DNA of 64,000 nt from Treponema succinifaciens DSM 2489 (GTDB taxonomy: Bacteria > Spirochaetota > Spirochaetia > Treponematales > Treponemataceae). The translations under genes and the position numbers were made by a program. The notes under the pieces were generated by a model. The model made no database searches. It saw only the letters and a list, made by a program, of their open reading frames with translations, and had not been told where the DNA came from. Of this stretch, positions 33,451-42,864 are shown piece by piece. The stretch is taken from assembly GCF_000195275.1 (NCBI RefSeq), contig NC_015385.1, positions 2,186,501 to 2,250,500 of the forward strand, in the 5' to 3' direction. The number at the start of each line of letters is the position of its first letter. Position 1 is the first letter of the stretch.

Positions 33451-34023
33451 TTATTTGTCTTTTGCTCTTTCTACAAATGAACCGTCTCTTGTGTCAATTA
33501 TGATTTTATCATCTGTATTGCAGAACAAAGGAACTCTTACTTCCATTCCTGTATCAAGAGTTGCAGGCTTCAAAGACTTTCCAGAAGTGTCGCCTTTGAT
33601 TCCTGGCTCACAGTATGTGATTACGCGGACAACGTTAATAGGAAGCTTTACACCAACAGGCTTTCCTTCATAATATGTGATTGTAACATCGTAGTCATCA
33701 TCAGGAGAAATGTATCCAGCGTTGTCTCCCAAGTCTTCCTTTGAAAGCATAACATCTTCGTAAGTTTCCTGATCCATAAAGTGAAAATCATCACCGTCGA
33801 TATAAGAAAGCTTTACATTTTTTTCTACAAGGTCAACATCGTCAAATTTTTCTCCCGCGTCAAGACCCAAATCCTGAGTTCCGCCTGTAACAATATTTTT
33901 TACACGAAGCTTTACTGTAATTCCCTGACGTCCGGCTTTCTGGCCAAGCATTTTCTGAACAATAAAAGGAGAGCCTTCAAACATAAAAGCTGTTCCAACT
34001 TTAATTTCGTTTGTTGATAACAT
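33451..34023 (-). CDS. efp: Elongation factor P, arginine-32 type
   Basis: This 190-residue protein enters stalled ribosomes between the P and E sites and relieves pausing at polyproline. The tip loop that reaches the peptidyl-transferase centre reads GQKAGRQGITVKL. The residue at the modified position is arginine (Arg 32), not the lysine found in E. coli or Bacillus proteins. Arginine there is known to be rhamnosylated by EarP, and earP is the adjacent upstream gene. The three beta-barrel domains are all represented by length. A promoter (34057-34085) lies between earP and efp, so efp can be made independently. Confidence 0.95.
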   Translation of the reverse strand: MLSTNEIKVGTAFMFEGSPFIVQKMLGQKAGRQGITVKLRVKNIVTGGTQDLGLDAGEKFDDVDLVEKNVKLSYIDGDDFHFMDQETYEDVMLSKEDLGDNAGYISPDDDYDVTITYYEGKPVGVKLPINVVRVITYCEPGIKGDTSGKSLKPATLDTGMEVRVPLFCNTDDKIIIDTRDGSFVERAKDK

Positions 34024-34056
34024 AATAAACTTCCTTGATAATAAACTTGCTATTCG

Positions 34057-34085
34057 ATTATATATGAACTGAAATAAAATTGCAA
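34057..34085 (-). promoter_or_regulatory. Promoter of efp
   Basis: TTGCAA (34085-34080) and TATAAT (34062-34057) are 17 nt apart. An AAGGAAG site precedes the ATG at 34023. Confidence 0.75.
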
Positions 34086-34124
34086 CATTTCAAAACGCAG
34101 GCAACAAGGAAAAATAAATTTGCT

Positions 34125-35315
34125 TTAGCGCGGAATTTTTGTTTCAAGCAAATTCAAAAGATTTTCCGCAAGATTTCCGTTCTTTAAAATTTCATTGGAA
34201 AACTTTTTAAATTCCGGTTTTAAGCTTTCATAATTTTTCAGCAAGGAAAGAATTTCAGTTTTCATTTCTGAATTTATTTTTTCAAGTTCTGACGGAAGTT
34301 TTTTTTCTTCAAGAATTTCCAAAGATTCCGGGCAGCAACTGGCTTTAAAACTCCGGTTGTACAAAAAAGAAAATTTTTCAATCTGCGGGATTTTTATTTT
34401 TTGTAAAAACGCGTTCAATTTTACAATGTGAAATTCTTCTTCCTGCGAATAAATGTTCCATATAAAAGGATTTCCAAAAAGACAGCAGCGACTGAACGAA
34501 TCTTCCCCTCGCACAAAAGAAAAATCCATAAGCGACAAAAAAGCGTCCCAAACTTCCTGCTGCATAAACGGAAGGCAGACAAAATCAACTTTAAATTTTT
34601 TCAAGGAAATTTTTGCTGAATCAGCTCCAGCTCCAGACGCAACAAAAACAATAATTTTTTTTAAAAAAGAAAATTCTTTTATTGCTGAAGCCAAAAAATC
34701 AAAATTCTTTGGATAAGAAAAAATAAGAATTTTAAATGAATCGGAAAAATCTTCGGAAAGAATTTTTTTATCAAGATTTTGTTTTACAAGATTCAAGGCG
34801 AATTTTTTTTCAGAAAGGCAGCGCATGAAATTTTTGTCCAAAATCAAGCCGCCAGTTTTTTTTGTAAAGCCCGGCATGAAATTTATTTTTTTAATTTTTG
34901 CAGAACGCGTGCCGCTTTTTAATAGATGAAAATCATCAGCCCAAGATTCAGCGGTCAAATATTCAACATTTACAATCTGAACATTTAAATTGAACTGCTG
35001 TGAAAATAAAAGTTCTTCAAGCCATTCCGGGCGACCGCATTGAAAACATTCCAAAATAAATTCCGGCGGATTTTTTGAAAATTCTTTTTTGCAAAGCGCA
35101 CTGTCGTTCCAGTCAAAAACTTTCCATCCGCGGAATTCCTGAAATGTTTTTGTGGAATCTATGCCTTTTGAAATTTTTGCAAACGAATCAAGATTGCTTA
35201 CAACAAGCCGAATTTCAAGATTTTTTTTCAGCTCGGAAAGCGCGCGGCATAAACGAAAAACGACTCCGATATCGCCAAAATTATCAACGACTTTGCACAA
35301 AACTGTAATTTCCAT
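34125..35315 (-). CDS. earP: EF-P arginine rhamnosyltransferase EarP
   Basis: This 396-residue glycosyltransferase of the GT-B fold moves rhamnose from dTDP-rhamnose onto Arg 32 of EF-P. The N-terminal motif VVDNFGDIGVVFRLCRAL (about residues 8-25) contains the conserved aspartates. The C-terminal nucleotide-sugar motif is MDFSFVRGEDSFSR (about 262-275), with the conserved RGEDS stretch. I start at ATG 35315 since the longer frame to 35411 adds a lysine-rich tail not seen in the family. The gene is directly upstream of efp and divergent from comM. It is noticeably AT-rich, with many Lys and Phe codons, like its neighbours. Confidence 0.9.
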   Translation of the reverse strand: MEITVLCKVVDNFGDIGVVFRLCRALSELKKNLEIRLVVSNLDSFAKISKGIDSTKTFQEFRGWKVFDWNDSALCKKEFSKNPPEFILECFQCGRPEWLEELLFSQQFNLNVQIVNVEYLTAESWADDFHLLKSGTRSAKIKKINFMPGFTKKTGGLILDKNFMRCLSEKKFALNLVKQNLDKKILSEDFSDSFKILIFSYPKNFDFLASAIKEFSFLKKIIVFVASGAGADSAKISLKKFKVDFVCLPFMQQEVWDAFLSLMDFSFVRGEDSFSRCCLFGNPFIWNIYSQEEEFHIVKLNAFLQKIKIPQIEKFSFLYNRSFKASCCPESLEILEEKKLPSELEKINSEMKTEILSLLKNYESLKPEFKKFSNEILKNGNLAENLLNLLETKIPR

Positions 35316-35413
35316 AAAAAAGCATTTTATCAAATTTTTTTTGATTTGCGGCATTTTTTTTATTTTTTCCATAATAAAGTTTTTAATTCTTGAATTTTTT
35401 ATTTGGAGCAAAC

Positions 35414-36979
35414 ATGAGAATTTTTTGTTTTTCGCCTTTTGGCTACGAAGGAAATCTTGTTACAGTTGAAGTCGATTTGCGTCGCGGAATTCCTGCCGTT
35501 GACATAGTCGGACTTGCAGACAATGCGGTAAAAGAATCGCGGGAAAGAATGAAAAGCGCAATTATAAATTCCGGGCTGTTGTTTCCGCCTGAACGAGTTC
35601 TTATAAGCCTTTCTCCTGCTGATTTGAAAAAAGAGGGAGCCGGCTTCGATCTTGCGATTGCTCTTGCAGTTTTATCGGCAAAAGAAAATTTAGAAAACGA
35701 AGATTCTGCATTTCAAATGGAACCTATTCTTGTGATTGGCGAACTTGAATTGAACGGAAATATACGTCCTGTAAAAGCAATTCATGCGGCGGCGGCAACT
35801 GCTTATGCAAGCGGAATAAGATACTGCATTGTTCCTGCTGCAAATGCTGAGGAAGCAAGAGAAATCCGCACAATGAAAATTTTTGGCGCAGAAAATTTAA
35901 CAGAAGCTTTCAATGCGTTAAAAAATACAGAATCATTTTCTGATTACAAAACTTCGCATATTGAAGAAGAAAACGTAAACACAATAAAAGATGCTGTTGA
36001 AATAAATGGAATTCTTTTTCCGCCTGAAGAATTCGAGTTTAAAGAAATTTGCGGACAACAAGAACTTGTGAGAGGATTGCAAATCGCGGCAGCAGGAAAA
36101 CACAACTTGCTTGCGTTTGGTCCTCCGGGCTGCGGAAAAACACTTTCGCTGCAAAGATTTCCTGCGCTAGTTCCGTTGCTCACAAAAGAAGAAAGTCAAA
36201 GCGTAACTCGGATTTATTCGATTGCAGGAATTCTTCAGGCTGGAACAAGAATAATAAAAAAAGCTCCGTTCAGACAGCCACACCAGACATCTACAATAGA
36301 AGGAATGTGCGGAGGCGGAATTCATTGCAGTCCAGGAGAAATCTCTCTTGCGCACAACGGAACTCTTTTTTTAGACGAAGCTGCGGAATTTAGAACATCA
36401 GTTCTTCAAATTTTAAGAGTTCCGCTTGAAACAGGAGTCGTAACTCTAAGCAGAGCCGGACGCTCAACAATTTTTCCGGCAAACTTTCAGCTTTTAATGT
36501 CAATGAATCCTTGTCCCTGCGGAAACTACGGTTCAAAAGAAAAACTTTGCCTATGCTCTGCCCGCTCAGTCGAACAATATTGGAAAAAAATTTCCGCTCC
36601 GCTTTTGGACAGAATCGACTTAAGCATTCAAGTTGAAAAAGTTTCAATAGAAAATTCAAATTCATCGCAAAGCATTTCAACATCAGAACTGCGAAAAGAA
36701 ATCGCGGCGGCAATAAAAATTCAGCGCAAACGTGGAAAAAGAAATTCAAGGCTTTCTCCATCGGAAATAAAAGAATTTTGCCAGATGAATTCGGAAGCAA
36801 AAAAAATTTTAGATGAGGCAACTGAAACGTATGAGTTTTCACCGAGATCTGTTTCAAGCTGCATAAAAATCGCAAGGACAATTTCAGATATGAAAGAAGA
36901 AAATATAATCGGAAAAAATTCAATGGAAGAAGCTGTGAAATTTAAAAAGCCAGCTGGCACAATGAATCTTTTGGCATAA
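35414..36979 (+). CDS. comM: YifB/ComM family AAA+ ATPase (Mg-chelatase-like)
   Basis: This 521-residue protein resembles ComM, a hexameric helicase for branch migration of incoming DNA during transformation or recombination. The N-terminal domain has DIVGLADNAVKESRERMKSAI (about residues 27-47). Walker A is AFGPPGCGKTLSLQRFP (about 235-251), and Walker B and associated parts are in LFLDEAAEFR and SMNPCPCGNYG, followed by a C-terminal Mg-chelatase helical domain. I start at ATG 35414, which has GGAG 7 nt upstream; the ORF to 35390 adds eight residues. A tRNA-Leu terminator overlaps its stop. Confidence 0.92.
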   Translation: MRIFCFSPFGYEGNLVTVEVDLRRGIPAVDIVGLADNAVKESRERMKSAIINSGLLFPPERVLISLSPADLKKEGAGFDLAIALAVLSAKENLENEDSAFQMEPILVIGELELNGNIRPVKAIHAAAATAYASGIRYCIVPAANAEEAREIRTMKIFGAENLTEAFNALKNTESFSDYKTSHIEEENVNTIKDAVEINGILFPPEEFEFKEICGQQELVRGLQIAAAGKHNLLAFGPPGCGKTLSLQRFPALVPLLTKEESQSVTRIYSIAGILQAGTRIIKKAPFRQPHQTSTIEGMCGGGIHCSPGEISLAHNGTLFLDEAAEFRTSVLQILRVPLETGVVTLSRAGRSTIFPANFQLLMSMNPCPCGNYGSKEKLCLCSARSVEQYWKKISAPLLDRIDLSIQVEKVSIENSNSSQSISTSELRKEIAAAIKIQRKRGKRNSRLSPSEIKEFCQMNSEAKKILDEATETYEFSPRSVSSCIKIARTISDMKEENIIGKNSMEEAVKFKKPAGTMNLLA

Positions 36980-37006
36980 AAAAAAAAGACCGAAGAAAAT
37001 TCGGTC
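36979..37006 (-). terminator. Terminator of tRNA-Leu
   Basis: On the minus strand GACCGAA (37006-37000) pairs with TTCGGTC (36994-36988) around a TTTTC loop, then eight or more T. The T-tract lies on the comM stop codon. Confidence 0.8.
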
Positions 37007-37012
37007 TAAAGA

Positions 37013-37095
37013 TACCGGCTCAGAGACTTGAACTCTGACACGCTCGCGCGCAAAAGATTTTGAGTCTTTCGTGTCTACCATTCCACCAAGCCGGC
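37013..37095 (-). tRNA. tRNA-Leu (anticodon CAA)
   Basis: The minus strand gives an 83-nt class II tRNA. The acceptor stem is GCCGGCT/AGCCGGT with a G-T first pair; the anticodon arm AAAGA-CTCAAAA-TCTTT has anticodon CAA (reads TTG); there is a long variable arm (TGCGCGCGAGCGTG region), then T arm CAGAG-TTCAAGT-CTCTG. No CCA is encoded. The terminator follows at once. Confidence 0.9.
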
Positions 37096-37299
37096 AAGTG
37101 ATACTTACTATATCAAAAAATAAAAATAAAATCAAGAGGAAGTGTTAAAACTCATCTGGCTTTAGAAACTCTCTCAGGCAGAAAAAAAATGGAGGTTTTA
37201 TTTTTGGAATCATTCTTGTATAATCATTTATATGAATCTATAAAAAACATTTCATTTCAATTCGCATTGCAAAATTCATTATTTTTTCAGGAACCATCT

Positions 37300-38862
37300 A
37301 TGGACTACACATTATTCGACAGAACACCAGAAGATATTTTAAAATCAGTTTTTGGATATGAATCATTCAGACCGATGCAAAGAAAAATAATTCAAAATGT
37401 TTTGGACGGACGTGACACACTTGCAGTTATGCCAACTGGAGGCGGAAAATCTTTATGCTATGAAATTCCGGCTCTTATTCTTCCGGGAATTACAGTTGTT
37501 GTTTCACCATTAATTGCGTTAATGCAAGATCAAGTGGCGCAACTTGAATCCTATGGAATTTCTGCCGTCTGTTTAAATTCGTCTCTTGAAAGAAACCATT
37601 ATCAAAAATGCTGCGAAAAAATTTTATCAGGAAAAATAAAACTTCTTTACGTTTCACCAGAAGGATTGAATTCTGGCAGAATGATAAGATTGCTTCAGGA
37701 ATCAAAAAGTTCTGTTGACTGTATTGCAATTGATGAGGCTCACTGCATAAGCGAATGGGGGCACGATTTTCGCCCGGACTACATGGAAATAACTCATATA
37801 AGAAATCAGTTTCCAAAATCGGTTTTTCTTGCACTCACAGCAACTGCGACAAAACAAGTTCAAGCTGATATTATAAAAAATCTTCGGATGGAAAATCCTG
37901 AAATATTTATGGCAAGTTTCAACAGGCCGAATATTTTTCTTCAAGTAATAAAAAAAGACAAGCCGATAGAACAGGTTCTCAACTTCATAGAAAATCATCC
38001 GAACCAAAGCGGAATAATTTATTGCTTTTCAAGAAAGCAAGTTGATTTAGTTGCGCAAGAATTGCATATAAATAGAATAAAAGCATTAAGTTATCACGCA
38101 GGACTTAATGATGCGCAACGGACAAAAAATCAGCAAGATTTTATTTCTGACAAAGCTGACATTATGGTCGCCACCGTTGCATTCGGAATGGGAATTAACA
38201 AACCTGACGTTCGCTTTGTAATTCACTTTGACATGCCTAAATCCATAGAGCAATACTATCAGGAAATCGGGCGGGCAGGACGCGATGGATTAGAATCTGA
38301 AGCTTTGCTTTTATACAGCGCAGGAGACATTCACAAAATCAGATATTTTTTCAAGGACAACTTTGATTCTGCTAAATCAGAAAATCTTTTGCAAGGAATG
38401 ATAAACTACTGCGAAAATTCTGTTTGCAGGCGGAAATCACTTTTGTCTTATTTTGGTGAAAGCTATTCAGATGCAAGACAAGATTGCGTTTCTTCAGAAA
38501 ACTGCTGTGATATATGCGCCTCAAAAAAAATAAATTATAATCAGCCGCGTGCAATTCTTCATAAAAGAATTCAAAGTTTTCCAAAGCCATCAAAAAAATC
38601 CACAGGCGAACTTTTTATTTCTGATACTTTAGAAAGCAATGAAAAAATTTTATCAGAAAAAATACGAAGCTGGAGAAAAAAGGCAGCCGAAGAATTAAAC
38701 GTTCCGCCTTATGTTATTTTTGGAGACAAAACACTTTTTGACATTGCGCAGAAGAAACCTTCAAACATAAAAGAACTTACAAAGTGCTACGGAATAGGAG
38801 AAATAAAAGCTGAAAAATTTGGATATCTCATCTTAAAAATAATAAAAGAAAACGCGCAATGA
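37300..38862 (+). CDS. recQ: RecQ-family ATP-dependent DNA helicase
   Basis: This 520-residue 3'-5' helicase acts in recombination and fork repair. Motif 0 is FRPMQ, Walker A is MPTGGGKSLCYEIP (about residues 46-59), the DEAH box is IDEAHCISEWGHDFRPDY, and motif VI is QEIGRAGRDG (about 323-332). Zinc-binding cysteines follow in NCCDIC. After that the usual winged-helix (RQC) part seems absent, because only about 60 residues separate the cysteines from the C-terminal HRDC domain (IRSWRKKAAEELNVPPYVIF). I start at ATG 37300 (AGGA upstream). The frame to 37189 adds 37 unlikely residues. Confidence 0.92.
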   Translation: MDYTLFDRTPEDILKSVFGYESFRPMQRKIIQNVLDGRDTLAVMPTGGGKSLCYEIPALILPGITVVVSPLIALMQDQVAQLESYGISAVCLNSSLERNHYQKCCEKILSGKIKLLYVSPEGLNSGRMIRLLQESKSSVDCIAIDEAHCISEWGHDFRPDYMEITHIRNQFPKSVFLALTATATKQVQADIIKNLRMENPEIFMASFNRPNIFLQVIKKDKPIEQVLNFIENHPNQSGIIYCFSRKQVDLVAQELHINRIKALSYHAGLNDAQRTKNQQDFISDKADIMVATVAFGMGINKPDVRFVIHFDMPKSIEQYYQEIGRAGRDGLESEALLLYSAGDIHKIRYFFKDNFDSAKSENLLQGMINYCENSVCRRKSLLSYFGESYSDARQDCVSSENCCDICASKKINYNQPRAILHKRIQSFPKPSKKSTGELFISDTLESNEKILSEKIRSWRKKAAEELNVPPYVIFGDKTLFDIAQKKPSNIKELTKCYGIGEIKAEKFGYLILKIIKENAQ

Positions 38863-38909
38863 ATCGTGCGGAGGATATCTTGATGCTCTGCGTCGGAGTT
38901 CATTCTTTT

Positions 38910-40598
38910 TTAAGATTGCTCTAAAATCCGTTTTGCTTTTTTTGCATTTGCGTTTTTCTTTTTTACTCCAAACTGATAGCCCTTAGGCTTTTCTTTTTCT
39001 TCTGTCAAATTTTCCTCTTCTGCGTCTTTTGCAATTTCTTCAACGGCGGCTTTTACGCTTGAGTATCTTCCCTTTGCCCAGATATCAAGACCAGTGCCTT
39101 GAGTTGCAACATCATCGCTCGCAATATATTCCGCGCAAATATCAGCAAATTCGGAGCGGTCATATTTTGCAAATTCCTTTCCTAACGCATAACGCAAATT
39201 TTTCTGAATGTCGCTCTTCAATGCTGAACGTGCAAGCTCTATAACTTCTTTTGTTCCTGCATGATTATATTCAAGCAATGCCGCAGAAACTTTTGCTTTT
39301 GTGGCATCGCCAATTTTTTTGTCTTTTAAAACACTGATTAAATAATCGTTTCCGTCAGAAGTATTTAAATCTGCAATCACAGAATAACATTTTTCTTTTA
39401 CTTGCTTCTGCTCATCTTTGTCTTTGCATCTAAAAATCAAAAAAGGAACAGCTTTGTCAATTCTGTTTTTTCCAACTGCGGAAACTGCTTCAAGCCGGAC
39501 TTTATACTGAGAATCACGCAATGCCTGTATAATTAAATCTGAAGATTTTTTATCATTGAAATATGAGATTCCTTTTATAACATAAGTTCGAAGATTCGGA
39601 TCATTAGACTCAAACAATTCCACAAGAATATCTTCTGATTCCGGCTTTTCCATTGCGCCAATCGCTTCTGCAGCATACATTCTGACAAAAGTATTTTCGT
39701 TTTCATCTTTTGCAATTTCCGAAATTTTCTGCCAAGTTTCAACAGCCTTGATTCTTCCAAGAACACGCATCAAAGCCTGCCGCTGAGAAACATTCAAATC
39801 ATCACGGTCAAGATAATCCGCAAGAAAAAGTGCTTCTTCTTTTCCGCCAGTTTCGCCCAATGCAGAAAGAGCACCTGTAAAATACGCGTCTTCCTCTTTG
39901 TCAACCAAATCAACAAGCCCTGGATTTGCATCTTTTATATCAGCTTCAGAAACATATTTAAAGCATTTTTCAACAATTGAATTTTTTTCATCGTAAGGAT
40001 CATTTATGATTTCGACCGCATAAGAAGCAAGACAAGAATCTTTTAATTTTGTAAAATAGTCAAGAATTTTTTCTTTTACAGCGACGCTTTTTGTTTCCTG
40101 AAACAAATCATAAATTCCATCGACAAAACGATTATCTTGATTTTTTGTAAGCTCATCAATCAATTCTGTAATCTGGCCTTCAAGTCCGTATTTTAAAATG
40201 TCATTGCATTTTTTTTCATAGTCTTTGGAACGGTCAACATAATTCTTTGAACTGTCATGTTTTTTTGGACGAGTATCTGCTGGATAAATTTTTTCTTTTG
40301 TATATTTAAATTTTATATTTTCTGAAGGCTGGCTCCCAGAGATTGCATCATAAGTTTCTTGTTTTGGCTCATCCTTGATTTCCGGAATTTCATTTTCAGG
40401 CAGAAAAACATTCGGAATTTCTGTTTCATTATTTTGCGAATCTTCTTCTGAAACAACTTCATCTGGCGAAGAAATTTTCGATTGAGAATCTTCAGATTCA
40501 GATAAAATACTTTCAATAAGTTCTGGCGCAGAAGATTCTTGAGACCAAGCAAAAACAAAAATTAATGAAACAGCAACGAGCAAAAATTTTCTCTTCAT
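38910..40598 (-). CDS. Secreted HEAT-repeat protein
   Basis: This 562-residue protein has a signal peptide (MKRKFLLVAVSLIFVFAWSQ, likely cut after AWS), an acidic Ser/Glu-rich region (about residues 20-110), and then HEAT-like alpha-helical repeats (about 120-520; for example YAAEAIGAMEKPESEDILVELF and RLEAVSAVGKNRIDKAVPFL). The C-terminus is lysine-rich. Such repeats build protein-binding scaffolds; no catalytic motif is visible. The ATG at 40598 has a GGAG site 6 nt upstream. It is the last gene of the leftward cluster that includes tgt and lptFG. Function unknown. Confidence 0.75.
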   Translation of the reverse strand: MKRKFLLVAVSLIFVFAWSQESSAPELIESILSESEDSQSKISSPDEVVSEEDSQNNETEIPNVFLPENEIPEIKDEPKQETYDAISGSQPSENIKFKYTKEKIYPADTRPKKHDSSKNYVDRSKDYEKKCNDILKYGLEGQITELIDELTKNQDNRFVDGIYDLFQETKSVAVKEKILDYFTKLKDSCLASYAVEIINDPYDEKNSIVEKCFKYVSEADIKDANPGLVDLVDKEEDAYFTGALSALGETGGKEEALFLADYLDRDDLNVSQRQALMRVLGRIKAVETWQKISEIAKDENENTFVRMYAAEAIGAMEKPESEDILVELFESNDPNLRTYVIKGISYFNDKKSSDLIIQALRDSQYKVRLEAVSAVGKNRIDKAVPFLIFRCKDKDEQKQVKEKCYSVIADLNTSDGNDYLISVLKDKKIGDATKAKVSAALLEYNHAGTKEVIELARSALKSDIQKNLRYALGKEFAKYDRSEFADICAEYIASDDVATQGTGLDIWAKGRYSSVKAAVEEIAKDAEEENLTEEKEKPKGYQFGVKKKNANAKKAKRILEQS

Positions 40599-40632
40599 TT
40601 TTTCTCCAGACAAATCATTTTAATTATCGGCA

Positions 40633-41769
40633 TTAAAGTTCATTTGAATGAAAATTATCCAAGAAATTTTTTTTGTATTCTTCAAATTTGTCGTTTTCAA
40701 TTGCAGAGCGGATTTCCAAAATCATATTGTGTAAAAAATAAAGATTGTGATAGCTTGCCAGCATAGAAGAAAGAATTTCCTGCTCGCGGAAAATATGCCG
40801 CAAATATGCACGCGAATAAGTTTTGCAGACTTTGCAATTGCATTCTGAATCAAGCGCGGAAAAATCACGTTCAAATCTCTTTTGCTTGATTGAAACCATT
40901 CCTTTGTGATGAAAATAAAGTCCATGCCGGGCAATGCGCGTAGGCTGAACACAATCAAACATATCAATTCCATTTGAAACCGCGTCAAGAATATATTCAG
41001 GGGTTCCAATTCCCATAACATACCGAGGCTTGTTTTTTGAAAGGAACTGAACTGTATATTTCAACTTTTCAACAAAAACATCAGCAGGCTCGCCAACACT
41101 TAATCCGCCAATCGCAAGTCCCGGAGTTCCAAGAGAATCTACAAATTCAGCACTTTCCTTTCTAAGGTCATCAAAAAAATTTCCCTGAACAATCGGAAAT
41201 AAAATTCCTTTGTAGCCATTTTCAGAATGAAGTTTCCATTCATTTATCGCACGCACAGCCCAGTCAGAAGACAAGCGGAAAGCTCGTTCTGCTTCGCGCC
41301 GTTCAACGCCATATCCAGAGCAAACATCAAGCTGCATTTGAATATCGCTGTTAAGTTTTACCTGGGTCTGGACAACATTTTCTGGAGTAAAAAAATGCTT
41401 GCTTCCGTCAATTGTGCTTCTAAAGGCAACTCCTTCATTTTCAATTTTTCGAAGATTTGAAAGAGACCACACTTGAAATCCGCCGGAATCTGTAAGAAAA
41501 TTTCTGTTCCATTTTGTAAATCCGTGAAGTCCGCCAGCTTCAGAAACAATGTCAGCACCGGGGCGAAGATAAAGATGATAAGTGTTTGCGAGAATAATTT
41601 CAAAGCCGATTTCTTCCAAATCATCCTTGGTCAAAGCTTTTACAGTTCCCTTTGTTCCAACCGGCATAAAAACAGGAGTCTGGACATTTCCGTGTGCCAA
41701 GTGAACAACTCCAGTCCGTGCGCAGGAATTTTTATTCTCATGTTGAATTTCAAAAAAATTTTTTATCAT
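40633..41769 (-). CDS. tgt: tRNA-guanine transglycosylase
   Basis: This 378-residue enzyme swaps guanine 34 for preQ1 (or queuine) in GUN-anticodon tRNAs. The catalytic aspartate segment is LTDSGGFQVWSL (about residues 87-98), and the second is GIDMFDCVQPTR with the nucleophilic Asp. The zinc site is CNCKVCKTYSRAYLRH (about 298-313). Length is typical. I start at ATG 41769, seven codons inside the maximal frame. It follows lptG by 24 nt. Confidence 0.94.
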   Translation of the reverse strand: MIKNFFEIQHENKNSCARTGVVHLAHGNVQTPVFMPVGTKGTVKALTKDDLEEIGFEIILANTYHLYLRPGADIVSEAGGLHGFTKWNRNFLTDSGGFQVWSLSNLRKIENEGVAFRSTIDGSKHFFTPENVVQTQVKLNSDIQMQLDVCSGYGVERREAERAFRLSSDWAVRAINEWKLHSENGYKGILFPIVQGNFFDDLRKESAEFVDSLGTPGLAIGGLSVGEPADVFVEKLKYTVQFLSKNKPRYVMGIGTPEYILDAVSNGIDMFDCVQPTRIARHGLYFHHKGMVSIKQKRFERDFSALDSECNCKVCKTYSRAYLRHIFREQEILSSMLASYHNLYFLHNMILEIRSAIENDKFEEYKKNFLDNFHSNEL

Positions 41770-41793
41770 AACATTTTTCCTCATTTTCAATTT

Positions 41794-42864
41794 TTAAGTT
41801 TTAGCATATTTTAACAAAACACAACTGATAATTATAAAAAGCACAACCGGACTCCAGGCTCCAAACAAAGGTGGAATAGCCTGAAATTTTGCCATAAGCA
41901 TTGTAACCATTTGAAAAACATAAAACAGAACAACCGCCGTTATGCTCATTGCAAGGCTCACAAGCAAAACATTTTTACGAGTTTTTCCGCTAAGTCCAAT
42001 CGCTAAAAAAACAACAATAAAAACAACAAAAGGAAACGAATATTTTTTATAATAAACAGATTTTTCCTCTGCGCTTGGAAGTCCTGCTTTTTCAAGATGC
42101 TCTATATATTCTCTAGCTTCTTTCGTGTTTACCCGTTCAACAGAAATTGTATTATTTCTGAAAGTTTCTGGAGGTTCCAAAAGACGTTCTTCTAATCTTT
42201 TTTCCAAAACGCAAGCTAAAAAATTTTCATCTTGAAATTTATATTCCACAGCATTTTCAAGTTTCCAAGAATTATTTTTCCAAAAAGCTTTTTGAGCATA
42301 GACAACCGCATCAGGCTTTTTGTCTTCAGTTCTAAAAAGAACATAAAGTTTTGAAAGAGATTCCGCTTTATTGTTGAAAAAATCCGCCTTGTAAATTACA
42401 TTTCCGCCTTCCGCCATAATCACAATCTTACTGTTGTTCAAAGATTTTTCTTTCGACAAAACCGATTCCTGCAACTGCGTTTTTTTTGAAAATGACGGAA
42501 CAACAATATTATCCTCAAAAATAAAAAGAGCGAAACTCATTGCAACAGCAACGGTAAGCAATGGAACTGAAAATTTAAAAAGCGAAATTCCAGATGCAAA
42601 AACCGCAAGCAACTCATTTCGCGCATAAAAATCACTGAGCATATAGGCAGTCGCAAAAAGCATTGCAATCGGAACAGCATACCAAACCGCTTTTGGAATA
42701 TAATAAATAAGAATCAAGGCGACATCACGCGACGAAACATTTTTTGAAATATAATTCCAAAGATTCATAAATAAATCCGTAAGGCAAAGAACAAGAACAA
42801 AAAACATGACCGCACCAATAAAAACTGGAAAAAAACGCTTGAGCATATAAAAAACAAGTTTCAT
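41794..42864 (-). CDS. lptG: LptG-type YjgP/YjgQ permease
   Basis: This 356-residue inner-membrane protein belongs to the LptF/LptG family, whose members with LptB extract lipopolysaccharide from the inner membrane. It has hydrophobic helices near residues 5-30, 45-70, 95-115 and three near the C-terminus, with a periplasmic beta-jellyroll between. It overlaps the next-upstream LptF-type gene by 4 nt. Many treponemes lack classical LPS, so the cargo may be another glycolipid; that is inference. The pairing with a second family member supports a heterodimer. Which of the two is F or G is assigned by order only. Confidence 0.8.
   Translation of the reverse strand: MKLVFYMLKRFFPVFIGAVMFFVLVLCLTDLFMNLWNYISKNVSSRDVALILIYYIPKAVWYAVPIAMLFATAYMLSDFYARNELLAVFASGISLFKFSVPLLTVAVAMSFALFIFEDNIVVPSFSKKTQLQESVLSKEKSLNNSKIVIMAEGGNVIYKADFFNNKAESLSKLYVLFRTEDKKPDAVVYAQKAFWKNNSWKLENAVEYKFQDENFLACVLEKRLEERLLEPPETFRNNTISVERVNTKEAREYIEHLEKAGLPSAEEKSVYYKKYSFPFVVFIVVFLAIGLSGKTRKNVLLVSLAMSITAVVLFYVFQMVTMLMAKFQAIPPLFGAWSPVVLFIIISCVLLKYAKT

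Noticed and set aside
36954-36975. TGGCAC near the end of comM as a sigma-54 -24 box
   Set aside because: No GC doublet at the required spacing for a -12 box; no gene starts there.
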